Shown: in pieces, positions 11,440-22,300 of the stretch | How the letters are laid out: the number at the start of each line of letters is the position of its first letter | Position numbering within the stretch: position 1 is the stretch's first letter | Assembly: GCF_047663525.1 (NCBI RefSeq) | Contig: NC_092594.1 | Location: 37,204,001 to 37,268,000, forward strand | Direction of reading: 5' to 3' | Source of the DNA: Anas platyrhynchos | Taxonomy: Eukaryota; Chordata; Aves; Anseriformes; Anatidae | Length of the DNA: 64,000 bases | Translations under genes and position numbers: made by a program | The notes under the pieces: generated by a model | What the model saw: only the letters and a program-made list of their open reading frames with translations | What the model was told of the DNA's origin: nothing | Database searches by the model: none

Positions 11440-14400
11440 GCTAAAATCCCTGGCTTTTCTAGCAAAACAGCAAACTGTTGTGTTAGTGTTAACCGTCTAC
11501 ATTTCCCAGCATAAGAAACACAAACAGTTCAAAGAAATACAGGCTAAGCACTAAATATTAAGTGGCAACTTGGAGTTGTCTTGCTGAATTGTTTTATGGC
11601 ACAAACTGTCTTGTGTAGTCTGTCTCTGTCCTGCAGCATTCTGCGATCTACCACGCCGCAGATTATCCCAGCTGCTGCACGAGGCTGCGCAGCGATGTGG
11701 GAAACCCTCTGGCTGCTACAATCTCCACAAAACAGTTGGTTCTTCAGGTAACATTGCAGGGAAAAAAATTCACTGTTCACTGCTAGGTGACCTGGGCACT
11801 CAGCCACGTGCTGGAGCACATCACGACAATGCTGTAGCAGCAGTAGTTCACCCACAGGTGGTTTTTTAGATACTATGACGTGTTATTTTCCACAATGCCA
11901 ATGCTTTCAGAATGCTGAAGAGTAGCATAAGCTGCAAAGTTAATGTTGTGTGCAGAAGCAGAGGCTGCATCATTTGGAAAGGGGAAGGCTCCTGCTCCTG
12001 GGGGGAGCTGGAGTGCTTTTGTTTTAAATCAGCAGCTATGATTTGGTTTTAACACTGTGGTGTTACGTGTCTCTCAACAAGTGTTTCTAACAAAACTGAA
12101 AAGCCCATTTCAACAGCTACTCACCAAAAACAAACAGTGAAGCTTGTATTTTCAGCACGGTTAGGTTTCACTGTTAAATACGTCAAGAACTTTTTTTTTT
12201 TGAGGTTAGCTGGGAGACGACCAAAAAAGTAACATCCAAAAGAACTTGGTTCTGTTGAAGTAAAAGCTGAGCTACTATGATGTAGTTTAAAAACAGCCAA
12301 AAAAACAACAACAACAAAAAAAAGCATACCACAAAGCACCCAACCAAAAACCCTGCTACCTCTTACAGCAATTTGCAGATGTAAATTGAGTTAAACTGCG
12401 TTTTTCCCTCAGCATATTGCAGCCAAAGCTGCCAATAGTTCAGAGAACACAAATTGATTGAATAATTACATACATAAAAAAGCATAAAGTAAATCAAAAA
12501 GCAATTTGTGGTGGTTTATTTAGGAGTCTGACTATTCTTATAATAACGTTAAGAAGTTTTTCCTAACTAAAAGAACATTCAGCTAAAAGCTAACAGTCAG
12601 TGATTGTTTCTGTGCTCTGATAATACCGACCGCCATTCCTACAGGCTTCACCAGGAGCTGTATCTCTGTATTGTCACACCATTTACTGTTTGAGCCCTTC
12701 CTGGAATTGGAGCAATTAACAAAGCCAGTAGCTTGCTTGCTAGCTTTTTTTTTTTTTTTACCAGTATATAGGTTGGTTCTCTGTAGTCGCTTAAGATGGA
12801 AGGAAGCAGAAGAGCTTCAGGTCCTAATTAGCCTGTTTTCCTGTACTCATCACCAGATCAGGGCAGAGTCCTTCCCACCCATATAAAAACATTAGTTTTG
12901 CGTGTATCTCTTTTCTTTGTCCTTGAGATGGCCTCCAGGGGTGATAAAGTGAGAGTCATACGATCCACCTTGTGTGGAACTGGAAATGGTTCTTAACAGA
13001 CCCAGCTGTTTCTGAAAGGCAGAAGCCCAGTACACCAAGAGGTCAAAGAAACAGTAACTGCTTAAATAGCTAAGGCATGTGTAAGGAGTATTTGTAGCAG
13101 AAGCTTAGGGTAAAAACATTTCCCTCTCCCAAAAAATGATTAAATACCAACGTTCCTTATTCTGATAGTGACAATTCTGTAATTTGCTGCTGTAGCTGAT
13201 TGTCCACCCTCATCCTTACTCTTATGCGCTATAAAGTATTTTCTTTTTGTTCTAGGCTCTGTGCAGGGCAGCTTGATGTAGGATGGCATACAGTTCATTT
13301 ACAGGCTCTTTTCAGATCAATAATTATTTAATTTTCAGCTACAAAGGTTATTGTCAGGTTATATAAACTATTACCAGTTCATCCTAACTATTTATTTTTC
13401 CATTATCATGGAAGCAATCAGCTAGTGAATCCCATGTATATAATGGAAAAACAGCACAGAAAACTTGATGAGAATGGCGTAGAAACTGAGCAGAGTAACA
13501 GACACAACTTTCTTCAAACAAATTTTTTGGAAAATGTTATTTTTCTCTATCAAACTGCACAGGTATACAAGTGTAAAAAAAGCCGTTTATTAATAAAAAT
13601 TCCCAAAGCTAGATACATACGTGTTTAAGCATATACTGCAACACATTTAGCACTTTGATTCTCAGAATTTGAGGTGTAAAAATTAGTTGATCTGTTTTGG
13701 TAACAGTACTTTGCAGGGGTAGCAAGAAATGACATTCAATTTTGTGCATTTATCCTGAACTTTGCTCTTTTTTTCTTTTAAAATCACTTTTTCAACACAA
13801 GAGAAGCCGCCCCTAACTCACCAATTTGAGCAGTGTGGTATTCACTATGCTGTAGGGGCGATTTTGGGCATGATAAAGGAGAAGAAACAGTTCTGTAACA
13901 ACTTTCCCCATATATCATTAAATAACTAAACTAAAACATTGACCTAAAATGAAAATGTTTAAATTAGAGTCCCGTGTTTTAACTGTGGGTTTGAATTCAA
14001 TACCTTTATATAGCGTGCCTCAGGTTAATGTTAGAGGAAACATCTTCACAGATGACGTGTCCATAACAGGCAGCTATGGCCAGTTAATTGCCTGTGGGTA
14101 AACAACTGAAATGTGTTCAGTAATCAAAATAATTCTTTGTGTTCCATCCTCTATCTTTTGGTCACAATCAGCATTAGAAGAAGTTATCTGTCAAACACTA
14201 ACTTTTTAGGAATCTTGTTGCAAAGCCTGACACATTCATTTAGATAATATTTTGTAGGCTTCTTGGCAGGGTGATGAATTGATTAAATGAGCACCCCCTG
14301 CCCCAGCAGGAAGCACCCCTTTCCTGGAGCACCTTAGTTCTGTGAAGTTCTACATCGCTCCCGGGAGGCGTGGGATCTAATATTCATCTTTTAACATAGC

Positions 14401-15565
14401 TTCTTCTCATCCAGTTCCTGGAGGGAGGGTTATAGTACTTTTCTTTTCTTTTTTTTTTTTTTTTTTAAGCCAAGGCAGCGTAACTATTACATATTTGTGG
14501 TAAGAACATACAGAAAAAATAGCTTGTATTCCATGCATCGGTAAATCTAAATCAGCCTTCTGTACACAGTTGCATAAAACACCCATGAAGAAATGTATTA
14601 TTTACATTGAGATTATCTTGTTGTGCACATTGTTAAGTTTAAATAGATGCCAGAAATTTTATCTAGATGTGCACCTGCCTAGCGCAATGAGCAATCCCGA
14701 ACTGGTATTTGTAGGGGAGATTGGTTTACAGCCGTTTCTTCTCGCCTTTTAAGTACAATCAAGCAGATGTAGAAGTTTGGGTTGATGTGGAATGCATTTT
14801 TCACATAATATCTGTGGGGAGATAAGGAATGACTAAAATAAATAGCAATCAGAGAGCAGCAGCATCATTCATACGATCTGTTCACAATTATAGGTCTGTC
14901 CGATGTCCAGCAGTAGCCTCACTGCATAGAAAATAGACACACACATCCTGAGGCAATGCAGAACAACAGATGGTCTCCCGTGAGCTGTAGTAACACTTGA
15001 AGTTGTTTGAGAGTTTAGCTATAGAAAAACTTCAGCAATTATTTTAATTTGTTTAGCTATCACAGCTATAAACTTAACCAATAAGAAAGCAAAGGGCTCT
15101 GCAGTGTTGGTCATGTGGCAGAGGACAGAGAACCTGAAAAAGTGAGCGTGAAAACACAATGGTCAGTGAGTAAACAATCCTATCCAGTTATAGAGAGAGG
15201 AACTAATAGTAGAGACGTGAGGGCTGCCTGAGTTAACTTCATGTTGAAGATGAGTTTGACTCAAGCTACTAAGCCACTGTAATACTTAAATCCATTATTT
15301 TAGCATAAAAAGGCCACTCTGCATTTTGTAGGAGTCAGAAATTACCTCAGTGGAGAAAATGAGCTGCTGAACACGGTGCTAACTCTGCTTTCCTGCACTG
15401 CTTTCCATCCCTGATTGCTCTGTTCCCAGCCCATAAGGTGTAGGAGTGCTCTGCCCACTGCAGGGAGTGAGGCGCCATGGGGATGGCGTGTAGCTGGGTT
15501 GTAGGATAAATCTCTGGCATAAGAGCTTGTCATCAAGCAGGTTTAATTTTTTTTTTCTCTTCTAG
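11440..15565. other. Spacer downstream of ALG6
   Basis: The stretch holds no exon of the flanking genes. It contains a GC-richer patch around 11620-11830, oligo-T tracts (12189-12201, 12746-12758, 14450-14467) and a short hairpin at 13804-13859. Open frames are short with no domain that I recognise. Confidence 0.6.
13804..13859. repeat. Short inverted repeat CGCCCCTA ... TAGGGGCG
   Basis: Eight-base perfect arms lie about 40 bases apart in an AT-rich spacer. This could be a remnant of a small DNA transposon or chance. No target-site duplication could be assigned. Confidence 0.4.
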
Positions 15566-15842
15566 GTTACTTTTGATTACACAATAGAATTTAACTTTCA
15601 CTGAGAGGCAAAATGTACATGTCTGAGCTTACCCTTACTGACACAGTTATACAGCTTGTAAAAGCCATACAGCTGATTTTTCATATTCCTTCATATTACT
15701 TGAAATACTTTAACTTTCCAAAAGGAGTGATGTTCTCGCACTATAAAGGAAAGCCACGTAACCTGCAGATACTCTTCTTTAGAGACTTCTTTGGCTCGCT
15801 GGAATTTATAAAACATAACAGCAGCCAGTTTTCCCATGCCCA
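15566..15842 (+). other. Candidate exon of unknown transcript (open frame from 15613)
   Basis: A long pyrimidine tract ends in ttctcttctag at 15565 and CAG|gtaata follows at 15842-15843, so the block looks like an internal exon. From ATG 15613 the frame stays open through the donor to 16050 (145 codons when unspliced). It begins MYMSELTLTDTVIQ and includes FPKGVMFSHYKGK and FFRDFFGSLEF. I do not recognise the family. It may be part of an avian non-coding or lineage-specific transcript, or chance. Confidence 0.3.
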
Positions 15843-16339
15843 GGTAATATATGATGATAGACAAGGTCAGTCTCTAACTGGGCTTTTGCTTACAACAGTG
15901 GAACAGACAGCTAGCCAAAGGAGGAAGAATTTCAAAACCCATAAAACATGTCTCAAGGTGTCTGTTAGTGCATTGGTTTATGCTTTCTGCTGGGGGAATG
16001 CTAAGAAAGGAGATGCAGTGGATTGCAGAATGAGAGGAGTTTACATCTAATTTTGCAAAAGATGTGCGTAAATTTGCAAAAAAAATTGTGATAACTGACC
16101 CTCGAAGGTGCCAGGTTCTCTGTGCTGTCTTTCCCTGTACCCCTTGTTACCTGCGTGTTCTGTTCCTGGACATACAGAAACAGGACTTGAAACCTGCTCA
16201 CCTCACTACTACTGGGCAGCCCCTGCTCAAACCCCAGTGGGACTAATCAGACAAATCACACAGAAGAGGGAGGTGTCCTTTCACTGATCAAAAGTCTTAC
16301 TCTCTAACAACGATTACCTTAATTTCCTTGTTAGACTAC

Positions 16340-16880
16340 AGCTGTGTGTCAGTGGGTTTGCTCCATCCCAGCTCTGCTACAGCCCTGTAAAGATGCTGGA
16401 TCAGAGCGTTCCCAAGGCTGCCTCTTCTCGCAGATTCTGCATTTGCACCGCGGGCTGACTTAGCGCACATGCAGCCCGCCCAGCCTGGGGTGCGTGTGCA
16501 GGGATGGAACAGGAACATGAGCTGCTCCTGGGAAAGCTGCTGCTTGGAAGCGAGCTGCTGCAGCTGCCGCTTCAGCCAGGCCATCTGCCCTGCAGCCCAC
16601 TGCGCTCTCTCGGAAAAAGGGAACTGCTTGGAGGCCCTCGGTGGCTGACTTGTTCTGGGTGGCTGCACCTGCCTGCCAGCAGGGAGCTGAGCCGTTTACT
16701 TGCGCGCTGCCAACACAGCGAGGGGTGCACACAGCAGCTTTGCAGGAGAGCATTGGCCCTGAGCTCGGGCAGTGAGGTTCTCCTGCTGCTAACAGCACAG
16801 CAGGGCTGCCACAGGCATGCTCCTTGGTGCATTCTGAGGAACCTATCATGGCATCTAAGAAGGCATAATCAGTACTTGTG
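16340..16880. other. GC-rich block with open frames on both strands
   Basis: This block is much richer in G+C than the surrounding 10 kb and keeps frames of 110-142 codons open on both strands. One minus-strand frame (16336-16668) has a helical Gln/Leu-rich run, QMAWLKRQLQQLASKQQL, that would suit a coiled coil. I recognise no gene. It could be an exon of an unannotated gene, a retrocopy remnant or a repeat. Confidence 0.35.
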
Positions 16881-17719
16881 CAGTACACAAGTTTTCTTAC
16901 TTTGGTAACGTGTTACAATTGGATTGCTGTTCTTGAAACAAAACTACCTCAGTCATTATGATTACACTACCTGCACCTGCAGCGGGTGGGTATGCAGCAG
17001 ACTGAGAGGCTACTGGGAGTCGAGGAGCAACCTGAAGAACGTGGCGCTATCGGCAGCCCGAGCATACTCTGCAGGAAGAAAAGCAGTGTTTCATGAGCAG
17101 GACAATGGTGTTTGTACAGAACTTGGGAAAATCACCACACAAATACAAGTTAAACAAACTTCTGCAATGGTTAGCAGAACTCCTTTTACTTCAGACAGTT
17201 ACTGTGCCCCAGCTAAGCAACAGTAAGTTGAGAGTCTGAATTACTTGCAAGTGTATGCACAAATGCCACGTCTTTAGCAACGTTGACAAAACAGAATAGG
17301 ATGTATTACCAGTGTTAAAGCCTGGTCTTTTTTTTTTTTCTATTAATAACAAAAGAAGAAATAACAAGCTATAAAGACCACAGTAGCAGACCTGTATCAA
17401 GGATTGCAAGAGGGACAACCATCCCGAGTCCTCTGCGAGGATGGCAAAGAGAGGCGACCGTACCTGAGCCCTGCTGACTGTTCCCCTTGCTCAGAGGGCC
17501 GTGCCGGGGTGAAAGGCTAAGCAGATGGCTGGAAGAAGCAGAGGAAAAGTGTGCAAGGGTAGAAAGGAACTCAGGGAATGAGAACATAAGGGGGAAGGGC
17601 CTTGAAGCAGGTGCTTCGGAGTGCCAAGATTTCTGAATGGCCTCCTGCAGCAGATGATCAGCTCTGCTCTCAGGGCTTGTAGTGGCTGCTGATGCTTCAC
17701 GCTGCGATTCCCCCACCAC

Positions 17720-18125
17720 AAAAGGGTGAAAGAATTCAGAATTACTTGCTATATATTAAACATACAGAGGAAAACAAGAGTATTTGCAGCACCTATAGCT
17801 AAAAAGACTCCTCCTATGAGGAAAGGGACTGCACAGAAACCTACACAGAGATGCATCAAAGCCGCTAGAGACAGGGGTGATGGCAAGGAGACTCCCTCCA
17901 GTGTCTCCATTGTGCCCTGGTGGACTCAGGGGATGTGGAATCCCCGTCTGTGCCTCCCGGGAGGTGCCAGGGACATTACCTGGAGCAGTCCCGGAGTAAG
18001 CCGGAAATTCTGCCCTGAAGTAGGGCTTCTGAGGTTACTCCACAAGAAAGCGTCCAACCCAGCTTTGCCTCAGGTCCAACTTTTCGGCATTATGCCTAAT
18101 AAACACCCTTTGTTCATACAAATTA
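17720..18125 (+). repeat. LTR-like or terminal-exon-like segment with AATAAA
   Basis: A GC-richer segment leads to AATAAA at 18098-18103 followed by a T-rich stretch, resembling the R/U5 part of a long terminal repeat or the 3' exon of a plus-strand transcript. No internal retroviral coding region, primer-binding site or matching second LTR was seen. The boundaries are guesses. Confidence 0.25.
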
Positions 18126-18405
18126 TCATAAAAAAACTACCACTAACTGTCGCTTAAAATAGAAAACCGTCCAGCCTTGTATGACAAGCAACAGAAAAAG
18201 ACTCGGATTTAATGACAAGTTGCTATTCTTTGGCTTCTTTGTGCTGAATGCAACTAATCCAGAAGTCCTCATGAACCCTTTACTCACTGATTGCAGCATT
18301 CAGACCACACGGTACTTAAAGAACCCGACACACTGAAGCAACCACGCCAAGGTCTGCCTTTCACTCTGAGAAGGTCTTAAAAAATGTAAGCTGCCCAGGC
18401 TCATA

Positions 18406-18428
18406 TAATGAAGTTCATAACTTCATTA
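18406..18428. repeat. 10-bp perfect hairpin, 3-base loop
   Basis: TAATGAAGTT and AACTTCATTA flank the loop CAT. The site is downstream of the ITGB3BP poly(A) region in AT-rich sequence. Its function is unknown. Confidence 0.6.
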
Positions 18429-19214
18429 ACTCAAGCTTTTTCCCATATATACCATAGGCTTCCAAATATATACCATGATATGTCATATTTATAGTAATAT
18501 TTATAGAGATGGCATTAAGTTTTAGATATTCAGAGCCAAATAATACTATTTACCACTCAGATGCTCCAAAACAACACATTTGTCATAGCAGCTTAAGCTT
18601 TTATTTTTTTTTTTTGGTGAGTTAATGAGGATAATGAGTTGCTCAAAAATGCCTCAACAAAACAAACAAAACAACCACCCCTCTCTCTTGGTATTTTACA
18701 TGCAGAACTCATGTGTGAGCTCAAGTACATAAAAGCAAAGACACCAAATACGAGGAAAACCCGCTGTGACCACAGCAGCTAGGAAAGGAGGAGACCTGAA
18801 AGACTCCTGGGGGTGCGGCACAAGCCCTGGCTGGGTGCAGGGACCAGCCTGCCCTCGCTCTCCTCTCATCAGCTCAATGTTTTAGGGTTGCTCACCACAA
18901 GGCAGCAGCTGGACAGTCACCAGAAACCTCACCCCCCCGTGCAAGTGGGTTGTTAAAAGCCTCGCTGCCCCTTACCAAGTCTCCTGTCCCTGGCCCGCAA
19001 CAGCGCCAAAAGGGCAGAATCCTCCTGAGTTTCTTCTCCCCTCCTACTTCCACCACCATTCTTCCCTAAGTTTGACTGCTCTAAAACATTTACGGATCTA
19101 AAAAGCAGAGAGAAAAAAAATGTTCACCTGTCAGGTGATATAAAACCAATCTTCTACTAAATGTGCCAGAATAATTTTTCTCCACCTCAACCACAGTTAA
19201 AACCTTCAGTCTAT

Positions 19215-19358
19215 TCATTACTGTCTTTTTATAGTATTTTTATTTAATAAAACCTATTAAGACTACCATACAAATCTCTTTACTTATGCTTTTATCTTTT
19301 AACTGATCAATTTTTATATTGCTGACATCCCTTCTTCACCATTTGCTCATTTAAAAAT
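19215..19358 (-). other. ITGB3BP 3' UTR with poly(A) signal
   Basis: On the minus strand AATAAA occurs at 19239-19244, followed by a GT-rich stretch (TGTGGTTG) as expected downstream of a cleavage site. The 3' end is inferred at about 19215-19225. Confidence 0.6.
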
Positions 19359-19393
19359 TCATAGTATATGAGCTATGTCTCTGGAGAAAACGT
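19359..19393 (-). CDS. ITGB3BP: ITGB3BP last coding exon (inferred)
   Basis: With the acceptor aaattttatag on the minus strand the frame continues D-VFSRDIAHIL and stops at TGA (19359-19361). It gives exactly 177 residues and a C-terminal I-A-H-I-L comparable to the LXXIL end of human NRIF3 (LKAIL). A poly(A) signal follows about 120 bases on. A second acceptor (ttttctccag, exon from 19380) would stop after two codons. A YEFLN string that recalls the mammalian SYEFLK lies just past the stop in another frame. Confidence 0.6.
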
Positions 19394-22300
19394 CTATAAA
19401 ATTTGTTACAGCTGGCAAATGTGTATGAGTCAGTGATAGCACATGACTAAATGCTTCACAGAAAATAAAATTTGTTTCTGTAGTAAGCAGAACTGTTTAA
19501 ATGTTATTTATTTTTATGTTTCAAAGAAAATATATTGTGAAGTGCTGCATTGATTTAATACGCAACAATGTCTGTGTACACGCTGTACAAGGAAAATTTA
19601 TGAAACCTTTGCACAACTCCTTTAATTGAATTTTCCAAATCTCTCACCACACACAAATAATCAATATCTTCTGCAGAGAAAACCAGTCAGAATTATTACA
19701 GTCTTTCTTTTCAATTTTGTTGTCATCAGCACATACAGAGCACCTGGATATTTGTAATGTCTGGATAGCAAGTTATTTACACCTCTTAAACATATAATTG
19801 CTACTAAGTGAGTCCAAACTAATGTTTCTTTTCTTTTTTTTGTTTAAAATAATTATATTCATGGGAGAAAGCAGCATTTATTCTCATGTAGGAGTTACTA
19901 CATGTAGCTGTTGAAGGAACTACAATTCTTTAATTTTTCATTAAACTTAATACGCTGAAGTCTAGAGCCACTAGAATTAAAAATTAATAGTTATTGAGTC
20001 TGTAAAAAGGTACACAGGAAAATAGAGCATAAACACAAGTGTGAAACTCATGAATAAGTGTGGTTGACACCTAGATATAAAATGCAGGTTGACAGTTCTG
20101 TATGTATATACGTCCGAGGCCTATAGTCATACGTCTCATGTGCATTTCTGTATCTGCCACCGAAGTTAATAGCTTAATATTTCATCTACATAGCAGAAGA
20201 TGTTAAATCATTGGAGAGCTTTGTAAATTGCCCCCTTCTATCCAAAAAGCTTATCATGCTTGCAACCTCAGACCCGGATACTTCTCAAATCTCAGGCTGT
20301 ATTTTAAAATACGTACTCGAAAGGTGCAGGCACATCCCACAGAACTGGGACCTGCTGGGGTGGTGGGGGATCCAACAGAGACGTGTCCAGCAGCTCCCTT
20401 ACCTTGCTGTAGGGCTCCTTCAGTAGACAGCATTACTCACTTGTACTGGGCAAACCACAAGCACTGCAGATTTTGGGCACCAGGCGCAGTGGTTTCTGCT
20501 CTGTCTTCTAGACTGTAAAGGACTAGCACGGGTACAAACTAAAACAAGCCCTCTTGCACTGAATGAGGAGATGTGCTGTCGAATTAAGCCCAGGCAACAG
20601 GCTTTAATCCAACCAAATACAAATCAGTACACGACACTCGCCTCCTTACAGTTCATTCTGGGGGGAATCTTACAATTAGCTTTGATTGTAAATACAGGAG
20701 GGCAGAATGATTTCTCTGGGTCTCTGCTCGGGGAAATTCAAAACAATTTATGAGGAAACAAAATGGGTGAGTTGCAGTAAGTCTTTGTGTGCACGTGCAC
20801 ACTCACACATTCAGCACTGAACTAGTCCTAATTCAGTTTTGCTTAATGCATGCCCACTTAGGAGCATTCTCACTGAGGTATAACTTAAAAACGAAACTGA
20901 GATTAGTTTTTCTTCATGTCTATTTGCAGAAGAATCCTTATTAGCAGAAGCACAGATAGCTGTCCCACAAAGAAAAGATGAACAAGGCCAGGTCCCATCA
21001 CACAAACAAAGTTACGATTCTTTGAAGCTGTCTGACAAATCACACGCAATGTAACACTCATTTTCATCAGCTGCTTTCAGCTCCAAGGCATCACCCACCA
21101 GTTGTGGATGTGTGCTGTGGGTCTGCACATTCCTCTTCTTGACCTCTGCCATTTGCCTGCATCGTAAGGGTCTAACTTGCCTTTTTTTGTTGTTGTTGTT
21201 TTTATTTTTTGGTCAGTATTAGCAGCTTCTCCCAAACAGATTAAGAAGAACTGAAATTCAGAAAATCCTCTCACAAATGCCTGTAAGTGGGACTGGCACA
21301 AGGAAAGCGCGTTGTTCGTTCTTACATTCAGCTCACGTACTGGTTCTCAATAAAGAAGACTGTAGGTTTGTTAAATAAAAAGATCTTTTCTAATACCTAG
21401 GTCCAGCCACTGCATCCATCTCATTGCTTCCCTGAAAAGAGAGTATTGCAGACAATCATGGTATTTCATAGTCACAGAATGGCTTGGGTTGGAAGGGACA
21501 TTAAAGACCATCCAGTTCCAACCCCACTGCCAAAGAAAGGGCCCAACCTACTAGATCAGGTTGCTCAGGGCCCCATCGAGCCTGGCCTTGAACACCTCCA
21601 GGGAAGGGGCATCCACAGCCTCTCTGGGCAACCTGTTCCTGTGCCTCACCACCCTCTGAGTGAAGAATTTCCCCCTAACATCTCATCTAGATATCCCCTC
21701 TCTTCGCTCCATTTGCTTTCAAGGAATGGAAATTCTGGAAAGAAACTCAGTTTCTGACTAAGTTAATTTGTGAATTAATTCAGTTCACTTAATAATTTCT
21801 GATTAGCCAGTTCATTGGACTTACTTTTCCCAATAAAGGTATAATTTCTTACCTGCAAGTGAATGCAAAGTTGGGCAGAGAGAAACCCTGTTTTTTATGT
21901 TAGTTTTTACAGTCAGAAAAAAACTACAGATATGTTACAGAAAACATACAACTAAATTCTGGTATCTTCCCTTTTCCCCAGAAGATTCCACAGGAAGGGG
22001 AGGAGAAAGGATAGGTGGGAGACAAACACCCAAGTATCTCTAAAGCTCAACAAATTTATTCTACTTCATTTAAGAATGAGTTACAAATATATTGTAAAAT
22101 TGATTTACCTTCACTCACAGCAACCCAAAAGCAGTCCAGACCCAAGCTATTCAGTTGCTTATACACAAAGACACAATAAAAAGTCCAGACTCAAACTGAC
22201 ATAAATTGGGTTAAACTGTGGAATACTGTGTTCTTACCATTTTATCTGTTTTGAGAAGGTTTCTGTATTTTGCAGTGTCTCTGAAATGGGCTCTCATGCT

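Noticed and set aside
15342..15536. Minus-strand frame as a possible ITGB3BP exon
   Set aside because: It lies beyond the inferred poly(A) signal and has no similarity to CENP-R.
19351..19380. Acceptor ttttctccag at 19381 with YEFLN frame as the ITGB3BP terminus
   Set aside because: The required phase gives a stop two codons after the join, and the YEFLN frame has TAG upstream; the alternative acceptor yields a 177-residue protein.
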